In this document: piece by piece, positions 37,158 to 48,100 of the stretch
Position numbering within the stretch: the first letter of the stretch is position 1
Layout: every line of letters starts with the position of its first letter
Source: Henricia sp. BOLD:AAB3569
Taxonomy: Eukaryota > Echinodermata > Asteroidea > Spinulosida > Echinasteridae
NCBI GenBank assembly: GCA_037783545.1
Contig: JBBELK010000943.1
Coordinates: forward strand, 42,625 to 106,624
DNA: 64,000 nt
Reading direction: 5' to 3'
Program-made: the position numbers and the translations under genes
The notes under the pieces: generated by a model
Database searches by the model: none
The model's input: the letters and a program-made list of their open reading frames with translations, nothing else
What the model was told of the DNA's origin: nothing

Positions 37158-39919
37158 AGGACAAGTGCGCAATATAGAGTCTTTGGAGCATGCAAAATTT
37201 GAAGTTCGTCGAACATTTTTCGACCTCGTGTCAACGACAGTCCGAAAGACTGAGCATGCGCACGAGTCAGGAGTACACCAAAGAGGTGTGTACAGACAGC
37301 CACAGGTTGCGGGAGCATCCAGTAAGCGCCAACCCCTTTTTTTATAAACTCTGAAATTTCTCTGCCATTTCCCGGCGAAAGTCTGTCAATTTTTTAGGAC
37401 AAGTGCGCAATATAGAGTCTTTGGAACATTTTTCGACCTCGTGTCAACGACAGTCCGAAGGACTGAGCATGCGCACGAGTCAGGAGTACACCAAAGAGGT
37501 GTGTACAGACAGCCACAGGTTGCGGGAGCATCCAGGAAGCGCCAACCCCTTTTTTTTCTAAACTCTGAAATTTCTCTGCCATTTCCCGGCGAAAGTCTGT
37601 CAATTTTTTCGGACAAGTGCGCAATATAGAGTCTTTGGAGCATGCAAAATTTGAAGTTCGTCGGAACATTTTTCGACCTCCAAATTTGCCGACGTTTGGA
37701 CCACACTTTGACCAAAATCCCGTCCCAAACTGGGCCGTGTCAACGACAGTCCGAAGGACTGAGCATGCGCACGAGTCAGGAGTACACCAAAGAGGTGTGT
37801 ACAGACAGCCACAGGTTGCGGGAGCATCCAGGAAGCGCCAACCCCTTTTTTTTCTAAACTCTGAAATTTCTCTGCCATTTCCCGGCGAAAGTCTGTCAAT
37901 TTTTTAGGACAAGTGCGCAATATAGAGTCTTTGGAGCATGCAAAATTTGAAGTTCGTCGGAACATTTTTTCGACCTCCAAATTTGCCGACGTTTGGACCA
38001 CACTTTGACCAAAATCCCGTCCCAAACTGGGCCGTGTCAACGACAGTCCGAAGGACTGAGCATGCGCACGAGTCAGGAGTACACCAAAGAGGTGTGTACA
38101 GACAGCCACAGGTTGCGGGAGCATCCAGGAAGCGCCAACCCCTTTTTTTTCTAAACTCTGAAATTTCTCTGCCATTTCCCGCGAAAGTCTGTCAATTTGT
38201 TAGGACAAGTGCGCAATATAGAGTCTTTGGAGCATGCAAAATTTGAAGTTCGTCGGAACATTTTTTCGACCTCCAAATTTGCCGACGTTTGGACCACACT
38301 TTGACCAAAATCCCGTCCCAAACTGGGCCGTGTCAACGACAGTCCGAAGGACTGAGCATGCGCACGAGTCAGGAGTACACCAAAGAGGTGTGTACAGACA
38401 GCCACAGGTTGCGGGAGCATCCAGGAAGCGCCAACCCCTTTTTTTTCTAAACTCTGAAATTTCTCTGCCATTTCCCGGCGAAAGTCTGTCAATTTTTTAG
38501 GACAAGTGCGCAATATAGAGTCTTTGGAGCATGCACAATTTGAAGTTCGTCGGAACATTTTTCGACCTCCAAATTTGCCGACGTTTGGACCACACTTTGA
38601 CCAAAATCCCGTCCCAAACTGGGCCGTGTCAACGACAGTCCGAGGGACTGAGCATGCGCACGAGTCAGGAGTACACCAAAGAGGTGTGTACAGACAGCCA
38701 CAGGTTGCGGGAGCATCCAGGAAGCGCCAACCCCTTTTTTTTCTAAACTCTGAAATTTCTCTGCCATTTCCCGGCGAAAGTGTGTCAATTTTTTAGTACA
38801 AGTGCGCAATATAGAGTCTTTGGAGCATGCAAAATTTGAAGTTCGTCGGAACATTTTTCGACCTCCAAATTTGCCGACGTTTGGACCACACTTTGACCAA
38901 AATCCCGTCCCAAACTGGGCCGTGTCAACGACAGTCCGAAGGACTGAGCATGCGCACGAGTCAGGAGTACACCAAAGAGGTGTGTACAGACAGCCACAGG
39001 TTGCGGGAGCATCCAGGAAGCGCCAACCCCTTTTTTTTTTAAACTCTGAAATTTATCTGCCATTTCCCGGCGAAAGTCTGTCAATTTTTTAGGACAAGTG
39101 CGCAATATAGAGTCTTTGGAGCATGTAAAATTTGAAGTTCGTCGGAACATTTTTCGACCTCGTGTCAACGACAGTCCGAAGGACTGAGCATGCGCACGAG
39201 TCAGGAGTACACCAAAGAGGTGTGTACAGACAGCCACAGGTTGCGGGAGCATCCAGGAAGCGCCAACCCCTTTTTTTTCTAAACTCTGAAATTTCTCTGC
39301 CATTTCCCCCGCGAAAGTCTGTCAATTTTTTAGGACAAGTGCGCAATATAGAGTCTTTGGAGCATGCAAAATTTGAAGTTCGTCGGAACATTTTTCGACC
39401 TCCAAATTTGCCGACGTTTTGGACACACTTTGACCAAATCCCGTCCAAACTGGCCGTGTCAACGACAGTCCGAAGGACTGAGCATGCGCACGAGTCAGGA
39501 GTACACCAAAGAGGTGTGTACAGACAGCCACAGGTTGCGGGAGCATCCAGGAAGCGCCAACCACTTTTTTTTCTAAACTCTGAAATTTCTCTGCCATTTC
39601 CCGGCGAAAGTCTGTCATTTTTTTAGGACAAGTGCGCAATATAGAGTCTTTGGAGCATGCACAATTTGAAGTTCGTCGGAACATTTTTCGACCTCCAAAT
39701 TTGCCGACGTCTGGACCACACTTTGACCAAAATCCCGTCCAAACTGGGCCGTGTCAACGACAGTCCGAAGGACTGAGCATGCGCACGAGTCAGGAGTACA
39801 CCAAAGAGGTGTGTACAGACAGCCACAGGTTGCGGGAGCATCAGGAAGCGCCAACCCCTTTTTTTTTCTAAAATCTGAAATTTCTCTGCCATTTCCCGGC
39901 GAAAGTCTGTCAATTTTTT
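37158..39919 (+). repeat. Long block, copy 3
   Basis: Same marker order again, with four full units between the ~214-bp unit and the AGTACAAGTG unit. The GCATGCACAATTT plus CCGAGGGACT unit is again immediately before AGTACAAGTG. The short unit that follows carries the private variant GCATGTAAAA (about 39,126). Confidence 0.78.
37396..37609 (+). repeat. Very short monomer (~214 bp), copy 3
   Basis: Same 55-bp plus 26-bp double deletion as at 28,711 and 32,355. Its mirror image in the right arm is centred near 46,835. Confidence 0.9.
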
Positions 39920-41395
39920 AGGACAAGTGCGCAATATAGAGTCTTTGGAGCATGCAAAATTTGAAGTTCGTCGGAACATTTTTCGACCTCCAAATTTGCC
40001 GACGTTTGGACCACACTTTGACCAAAATCCCGTCCCAAACTGGCCGTGTCAACGACAGTCCGAAGGACTGAGCATGCGCACGAGTCAGGAGTACACAAAG
40101 AGGTGTGTACAGACAGCCACAGGTTGCGGGAGCATCCAGGAAGCGCCAACCCCTTTTTTTTCTAAACTCTGAAATTTCTCTGCCATTTCCCGGCGAAAGT
40201 CTGTCAATTTTTTAGGGACAAGTGCGCAATATAGAGTCTTTGGAGCATGCAAAATTTGAAGTTCGTCGGAACATTTTTCGACCTCCAAATTTGCCGACGT
40301 TTGGACCACACTTTGACAAAAATCCCGTCCAAACTGGCCGTGTCAACGACAGTCCGAAGGACTGAGCATGCGCACGAGTCAGGAGTACACCAAAGAGGTG
40401 TGTACAGACAGCCACAGGTTGCGGGAGCATCCAGGAAGCGCCAACCCCTTTTTTTTCTAAACTCTGAAATTTCTCTGCCATTTCCCGGCGAAAGTCTGTC
40501 AATTTTTTAGGACAAGTGCGCAATATAGAGTCTTTGGAGCATGCAAAATTTGAAGTTCGTCGGAACATTTTTCGACCTCCAAATTTGCCGACGTTTGGAC
40601 CACACTTTGACCAAAATCCCGTCCCAAACTGGGCCGTGTCAACGACAGTCCGAAGGACTGAGCATGCGCACGAGTCAGGAGTACACCAAAGAGGTGTGTA
40701 CAGACAGCCACAGGTTGCGGGAGCATCCAGGAAGCGCCAACCCCTTTTTTTTTCTAAACTCTGAAATTTCTCTGCCATTTCCCGGCGAAAGTCTGTCAAT
40801 TTTTTAGGACAAGTGCGCAATATAGAGTCTTTGGAGCATGCAAAATTTGAAGTTCGTCGGAACATTTTTCGACCTCCAATTTGCCGACGTTTGGACCACA
40901 CTTTGACCAAAATCCCGTCCCAAACTGGGCCGTGTCAACGACAGTCCGAAGGACTGAGCATGCGCACGAGTCAGGAGTACACCAAAGAGGTGTGTACAGA
41001 CAGCCACAGGTTGCGGGAGCATCCAGGAAGCGCCAACCCCTTTTTTTTCTAAACTCTGAAATTTCTCTGCCATTACCCGGCGAAAGTCTGTCAATTTTTT
41101 AGGACAAGTGCGCAATATAGAATCTTTGGAGCATGCAAAATTTGAAGTTCGTCGGAACATTTTTCGACCTCCAAATTTGCCGACGTTTGGACCACACTTT
41201 GACCAAAATCCCGTCCAAACTGGGCCGTGTCAACGACAGTCCGAAGGACTGAGCATGCGCACGAGTCAGGAGTACACCAAAGAGGTGTGTACAGACAGCC
41301 ACAGGTTGCGGGAGCATCCAGGAAGCGCCAACCCCTTTTTTTTCTAAACTCTGAAATTTCTCTGCCATTTCCCGGCGAAAGTCTGTCAATTTTTT

Positions 41396-41660
41396 AGGAC
41401 AAGTGCGCAATATAGAGTCTTTGGAGCATGCAAAATTTGAAGTTCGTCGGAACATTTTTCGACCTCCAAATTTGCCGACGTTTGGACCGGGCCGTGTCAA
41501 CGACAGTCCGAAGGACTGAGCATGCGCACGAGTCAGGAGTACACCAAAGAGGTGTGTACAGACAGCCACAGGTTCGGGAGCATCCGGGAAGCGCCAACCC
41601 CTTTTTTTCTAAACTCTGAAATTTCTCTGCCATTTCCCGGCGAAAGTCTGTCAATTTTTT
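41396..41660 (+). repeat. ~266-bp monomer (29-bp deletion), copy 2
   Basis: Same joint as 36,892-37,157 but with normal TTTGCCGACG and with CATCCGGGAAG for CATCCAGGAAG. Both the joint and the G variant are mirrored in the right arm (about 42,784 and 42,684). Confidence 0.88.
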
Positions 41661-42131
41661 AGACAAGTGCGCAATATAGAGTCTTTGGAGCATGCAAAAT
41701 TTGAAGTTCGTCGGAACATTTTTCGACCTCCAAATTTGCCGACGTTTGGACCACACTTTGACCAAAATCCCGTCCCAAACTGGGCCGTGTCAACGACAGT
41801 CCGAAGGACTGAGCATGCGCACGAGTCAGGAGTACACCAAAGAGGTGTGTACAGACAGGCCACAGGTTGCGGGAGCATCCAGGAAGCGCCAACCCCTTTT
41901 TTTTTCTAAACTCTGAAATTTCTCTGCCATTTCCCGGCGAAAGTCCTGTCAATTTTTTAGGACAAGTGCGCAATATAGAGTCTTTGGAGCATGCAAAATT
42001 GAAGTTCGTCGGAACATTTTTCGACCTCCAAATTTGCCGACGTTTGGACCACACTTTGACCAAAATCCCGTCCCAAACTGGACCGTGTCAACGACAGTCC
42101 GAAGGACTGAGCATGCGCACGAGTCAGGAGT

Positions 42132-42146
42132 ACACCTCTTTGGTGT
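42132..42146. other. Centre of palindrome: orientation-switch junction
   Basis: Left-arm sequence runs normally through ACACC (42,132-42,136). It is followed by TCTTT (42,137-42,141) and GGTGT (42,142-42,146), after which everything is reverse complement. The normal monomer has ACACC-AAAGA-GGTGT at this place, so the junction has the same 5-bp stem with the 5-base loop reverse-complemented. There is no inserted foreign base, no adapter-like sequence and no unique DNA. The units either side share the rare variant CTGGACCGTG (left about 42,080, right about 42,196), so the fold starts within a single monomer. Confidence 0.92.
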
Positions 42147-45100
42147 ACTCCTGACTCGTGCGCATGCTCAGTCCTTCGGACTGTCGTTGACACGGTCCAG
42201 TTTGGGACGGGATTTTGGTCAAAGTGTGGTCCAAACGTCGCAAATTTGGAGGTCGAAAAATGTTCCGACGAACTTCAAATTTGCATGCTCCAAAGACTCT
42301 ATATTGCGCACTTGTCCTAAAAAATTGACAGACTTTCGCCGGGAAATGGCAGAGAAATTTCAGAGTTTAGAAAAAAAAAGGGGTTGGCGCTTCCTGGATG
42401 CTCCCGCAACTGTGGCTGTCTGTACACACCTCTTTGGTGTACTCCTGACTCGTGCGCATGCTCAGTCCTTCGGACTGTCGTTGACACGGCCCAGTTTGGA
42501 CGGGATTTTGGTCAAAGTGTGGTCCAAACGTCGGCAAATTTGGAGGTCGAAAAATGTTCCGACGAACTTCAAATTTTGCATGCTCAAAGACTCTATATTG
42601 CGCACTTGTCTAAAAAATTGACAGACTTTCGCCGGGAAATGGCAGAGAAATTTCAGAGTTTAGAAAAAAGGGGTTGGCGCTTCCCGGATGCTCCCGCAAC
42701 CTGTGGCTGTCTGTACACACCTCTTTGGTGTACTCCTGACTCGTGCGCATGCTCAGTCCTTCGGACTGTCGTTGACACGGCCCGGTCCAAAACGTCGGCA
42801 AATTTGGAGGTCGAAAAATGTTCCGACGACTTCAAATTTTGCATGCTCCAAAGACTCTATATTGCGCACTTGTCCTAAAAAATTGACAGACTTTCGCCGG
42901 GAAATGGCAGAGAAATTCAGAGTTTAGAAAAAAAAAGGGGTTGGCGCTTCCTGGATGCTCCCGCAACCTGTGGCTGTCTGTACACACCTCTTTGGTGTAC
43001 TCCTGACTCGTGCGCATGCTCAGTCCTTCGGACTGTCGTTGACACGGGCCCAGTTTGGGACGGGATTTGGTCAAAGTGTGGTCCAAACGTCGGCAAATTT
43101 GGAGGTCGAAAAATGTTCCGACGAACTTCAAATTTTGCATGCTCCAAAGATTCTATATTGCGCACTTGTCCTAAAAAATTGACAGACTTTCGCCGGTTAA
43201 TGGCAGAGAAATTTCAGAGTTTAGAAAAAAAAGGGGTTGGCGCTTCCTGGATGCTCCCGCAACTCTGTGGCTGTCTGTACACACCTCTTTGGTGTACTCC
43301 TGACTCGTGCGCAATGCTCAGTCCTTCGGACTGTCGTTGACACGGCCCAGTTTGGGACGGGATTTTGGTCAAAGTGTGGTCCAAACGTCGGCAAATTTGG
43401 AGTCGAAAAATGTTCCGACGAACTTCAAATTTTGCATGCTCCAAAGACTCTATATTGCGCACTTGTCCTAAAAAATTGACAGCTTTCGCCGGAAATGGCA
43501 GAGAAATTTCAGAGTTTAGAAAAAAAGGGGTTGGCGCTTCCTGGATGCTCCCGCAACCTGTGGCTGTCTGTACACACCTCTTTGGTGTACTCCTGACTCG
43601 TGCGCATGCTCAGTCCTTCGGACTGTCGTTGACACGGCCCAGTTTGGGACGGGATTTTGGTCAAAGTGTGGTCCAAACGTCGGCAAATTTGGAGGTCGAA
43701 AAATGTTCCGACGAACTTCAATTTTGCATGCTCCAAGACTCTATATTGCGCACTTGTCTAAAAATTGACAGACTTTCGCCGGGAAATGGCAGAGAAATTT
43801 CAGAGTTTAGAAAAAAAAGGGGTTGGCGCTTCCTGGATGCTCCCGCAACCTGTGGCTGTCTGTACACACCTCTTTGGTGTACTCTGACTCGTGCGCATGC
43901 TCAGTCCTTCGGACTGTCGTTGACACGGCCCAGTTTGGGACGGGATTTTTGTCAAAGTGTGGTCCAAACGTCGGCAATTTGGAGGTCGAAAAATGTTCCG
44001 ACGAACTTCAATTTTGCATGCTCCAAAGACTCTATATTGCGCACTTGTCCTAAAAAATTGACAGACTTTCGCCGGGAAATGGCAGAGAAATTTCAGAGTT
44101 TAGAAAAAAAAGGGGTTGGCGCTTCCTGGATGCTCCCGCAACTGCTTGTGGCTGTCTGTACACACCTCTTTGGTGTACTCCTGACTCGTGCGCATGCTCA
44201 GTCCTTCGGACTGTCGTTGACACGGCCCAGTTTGGGACGGGATTTTGGTCAAAGTGTGGTCCAAACGTCGGCAAATTTGGAGGTCGAAAAATGTTCCGAC
44301 GAACTTCAAATTTTGCATGCTCCAAAGACTCTATATTGCGCACTTGTCCTAAAAATTGACAGACTTTCGCCGGGAAATGGCAGAGAATTTCAGATTTTAG
44401 AAAAAAAAAGGGGTTGGCGCTTCCTGGATGCTCCCGCAACCTGTGGCTGTCTGTACACACCTCTTTGGTGTACTCCTGACTCGTGCGCATGCTCAGTCCT
44501 TCGGACTGTCGTTGACACGGCCAGTTTGGGACGGGATTTTGGTCAAAGTGTGGTCCAGACGTCGGCAAATTTGGAGGTCGAAAAATGTTCCGACGAACTT
44601 CAAATTGTGCATGCTCCAAAGACTCTATATTGCGCACTTGTCCTAAAAAAATGACAGACTTTCGCCGGGAAATGGCAGAGAAATTTCAGAGTTAGAAAAA
44701 AAAAGTGGTTGGCGCTTCCTGGATGCTCCGCAACCTGTGGCTGTCTGTACACACCTCTTTGGTGTACTCCTGACTCGTGCGCATGCTCAGTCCTTCGGAC
44801 TGTCGTTGACACGGCCCAGTTTGGGACGGGATTTTTGGTCAAAGTGTGGTCCAAACGTCGGCAAATTTGGAGGTCGAAAAATGTTCCGACGAACCTTCAA
44901 ATTTTGCATGCTCCAAAGACTCTATATTGCGCACTTGTCTAAAAAATTGACAGACTTTCGCGGGGAAATGGCAGAGAATTTCAGAGTTTAGAAAAAAAAG
45001 GGTTGGCGCTTCCTGGATGCTCCCGCAACCTGTGGCTGTCTGTACCACCTCTTTGGTGTACTCTGACTCGTGCGCATGCTCAGTCCTTCGGACTGTCGTT

Positions 45101-48100
45101 GACACGAGGTCGAAAAATGTTCCGACGAACTTCAAATTTTACATGCTCCAAAGACTCTATATTGCGCACTTGTCCTAAAAAATTGACAGACTTTCGCCGG
45201 AAAATGGCAGATAAATTTCAGAGTTTAAAAAAAAAGGGGTTGGCGCTTCCTGGATGCTCCCGCAACCTGTGGCTGTCTGTACACACCTCTTTGGTGTACT
45301 CCTGACTCGTGCGCATTGCTCAGTCCTTCGGACTGTCGTTGACACGGCCCAGTTTGGGACGGGATTTTGGTCAAAGTGTGGTCCAAACGTCGGGCAAATC
45401 TTGGAGGTCGAAAAATGTTCCGACGAACTTCAAATTTTGCATGCTCCAAAGACTCTATATTGCGCACTTGTACTAAAAAATTGACAACACTTCGCCGGGA
45501 AATGGCAGAGAAATTTCAGAGTTTAGAAAAAAAAGGGGTTGCGCTTCCTGGATGCTCCCGCACCTGTGGCTGTCTGTACACACCTCTTTGTGTACTCCTG
45601 ACTCGTGCGCATGCTCAGTCCCTCGGACTGTCGTTGACACGGCCCAGTTTAGGGACGGGATTTTGGTCAAGTGTGGTCCAAACGTCGGCAAATTTGGAGG
45701 TCGAAAAATGTTCCGACGAACTTCAAATTGTGCATGCTCCAAAGACTCTATATTGCGCACTTGTCCTAAAAAATTGACAGACTTTCGCCGGGGAAATGGC
45801 AGAGAAATTTCAGAGTTTAGAAAAAAAAGGGGTTGGCGCTTCCTGGATGCTCCGCAACCTGTGGCTGTCTGTACACACCTCTTTGGTGTACTCCTGACTC
45901 GTGCGCATGCTCAGTCCTTCGGACTGTCGTTGACACGGCCCAGTTTGGGACGGGATTTTGGTCAAAGTGTGGTCCAACGTCGGCAAATTTGGAGGTCGAA
46001 AAAATGTTCCGACGAACTTCAATTTTGCATGCTCCAAAGACTCTATATTGCGCACTTGTCCTAACAAATTGACAGACTTTCGCCGGAAAATGGCAGAGAA
46101 ATTTCAGAGTTTAGAAAAAAAAGGGGTTGGCGCTTCCTGGATGCTCCCGCAACCTGTGGCTGTCTGTACACACCTCTTTGGTGTACTCCTGACTCGTGCG
46201 CATGCTCGAGTCCTTCGGACTGTCGTTGACACGGCCCAGTTTGGGGACGGGATTTTGGTCAAAGTGTGGTCCAAACGTCGGCAAATTTGGAGGTCGAAAA
46301 AATGTTCCGACGAACTTCAAATTTTGCATGCTCCAAAGACTCTATATTGCGCACTTGTCCTAAAAAATTGACAGACTTTCGCCGGGAAATGGCAGAGAAA
46401 TTTCAGAGTTTAGAAAAAAAGGGGGTTGGCGCTTCTGGATGCTCCCGCAACCTGTGCTGTCTGTACACACCTCTTTGGTGTACTCCTGACTCGTGCGCAT
46501 GCTCAGTCCTTCGGACTGTCGTTGACACGGCCAGTTTGGACGGGATTTTGGTCAAAGTGTGGTCCAAACGTCGGCAAATTTGGAGGTCGAAAAATGTTCC
46601 GACGAACTTCAAATTTTGCATGCTCCAAAGACTCTATATTGCGCACTTGTCCGAAAAAATTGACAGACTTTCGCCGGGAAATGGCAGAGAAATTTCAGAG
46701 TTTAGAAAAAAAGAGGGGTTGGCGCTTCCTGATGCTCCCGCAACCTGTGGCTGTCTGTACACACCTCTTTGGTGTACTCCTGACTCGTGCGCATGCTCAG
46801 TCCTTCGGACTGTCGTTGACACGAGGTCGAAAAATGTTCCAAAGACTCTATATTGCGCACTTGTCCTAAAAAATTGACAGACTTTCGCCGGGAAATGGCA
46901 GAGAAATTTCAGAGTTTATAAAAAAAAGGGGTTGGCGCTTACTGGATGCTCCCGCAACCTGTGGCTGTCTGTACACACCTCTTTGGTGTACTCCTGACTC
47001 GTGCGCCATGCTCAGTCTTTCGGACTGTCGTTGACACGAGGTCGAAAAATGTTCCGACGAACTTCAAATTTGCATGCTCCAAAGACTCTATATTGCGCAC
47101 TTGTCCTAAAAAATTGACAGACTTTCGCCGGGAAATGCAGAGAAATTTCAGAGTTTAGAAAAAAAAGGGGTTGGCGCTTCCTGGATGCTCCCGCAACCTG
47201 TGGCTGTCTGTACACACCTCTTTGGTGTACTCCTGACTCGTGCGCATGCTCAGTCCTTCGGACTGTCGTTGACACGGCCCGGTCCAAAACGTCGGAAAAT
47301 TTGGAGGTCGAAAAATGTTCCGACGAACTTCAAATTTTGCATGCTCCAAAGACTCTATATTGCGCACTTGTCCTAAAAATTGACAGACTTTCGCCGGGAA
47401 ATGGCAGAGAAATTTCAGAGTTTAGAAAAAAAAGGGTTGGCGCTTCTGGATGCTCCCGCAACCTGTGGTCTGTCTGTACACACCTCTTTGGTGTACTCCT
47501 GACTCGTGCGCATGCTCAGTCCTTCGGACTGTCGTGACACGGCCAGTTTGGGACGGGATTTTGGTCAAAGTGTGGTCCAAACGTCGGCAAATTTGGAGGT
47601 CGAAAAATGTTCCGACGAACTTCAAATTTTGCATGCTCCAAAGATTCTATATTGCGCACTTGTCCTAAAAAATTGACAGACTTTCGCCGGGAAATGGCAG
47701 AGAAATTCAGAGTTTAGAAAAAAAAGGGGTTGGCGCTTCCTGGATGCTCCCGCACCTGTGGCTGTCTGTACACACCTCTTTGGTGTACTCCTGACTCGTG
47801 CGCATGCTCAGTCCTTCGGACTGTCGTTGACACGGCCCAGTTTGGGACGGGATTTTGGTCAAAGTGTGGTCCAAACGTCGGCAAATTTGGAGGTCGAAAA
47901 TGTTCCGACGAACTTCAAATTTTGCATGCTCCAAAGACTCTATATTGCGCACTTGTCCTAAAAAATTGACAGACTTTCGCGGGGAAATGGCAGAGAAATT
48001 TCAGAGTTTAGAAAAAAAAGGGGTTGGCGCTTCCTGGATGCTCCGCAACCTGTGGCTGTCTGTACACACCTCTTTGGTGTACTCCTGACTCGTGCACATG

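Larger units (their letters stand above)
1..42136 (+). repeat. Satellite array, left arm (~148 monomers, 296-bp family)
   Basis: Head-to-tail copies of one monomer fill this interval without interruption; by hand I count about 148. Most units are 295-297 bp. About 22 are ~241 bp, three are ~214 bp and two are ~266 bp, all explained by internal deletions of the same monomer. The unit start is set arbitrarily at AGGACAAGTG, which follows a T-run. Between well-read units identity is very high, with a few recurring substitutions that mark sub-families. There is no unique sequence between units, no target-site duplication and no embedded element. This organisation is that of eukaryotic satellite DNA homogenised by unequal exchange or gene conversion. 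I do not recognise the family by name. Confidence 0.97.
24205..42136 (+). repeat. Sub-array 4: mixed monomers with long variable blocks, indel-rich
   Basis: Full-length units interspersed with 55-bp-deleted units (near 24,205, 26,221, 27,346, 28,471, 29,517, 32,116, 33,751, 36,060, 37,158 and 39,091), three ~214-bp units and two ~266-bp units. One- and two-base indels in C, G, A and T runs are much more common than at 7-24 kb; near 39,420, for example, four indels occur within about 40 bases. Most of these indels are absent from the mirrored unit in the right arm, while substitutions are shared. The indels are therefore mostly reading errors, and the substitutions are real. Confidence 0.88.

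Noticed and set aside
42132..42146. Adapter or cloning-linker sequence at the orientation switch
   Set aside because: The five central bases are explained as the reverse complement of the native loop AAAGA; no extra bases remain to be explained.
43365..44654. Open frame of ~429 codons near the palindrome centre
   Set aside because: Same cause: four to five indel-bearing monomers concatenated. Its translation is the same repeated peptide seen in every unit.
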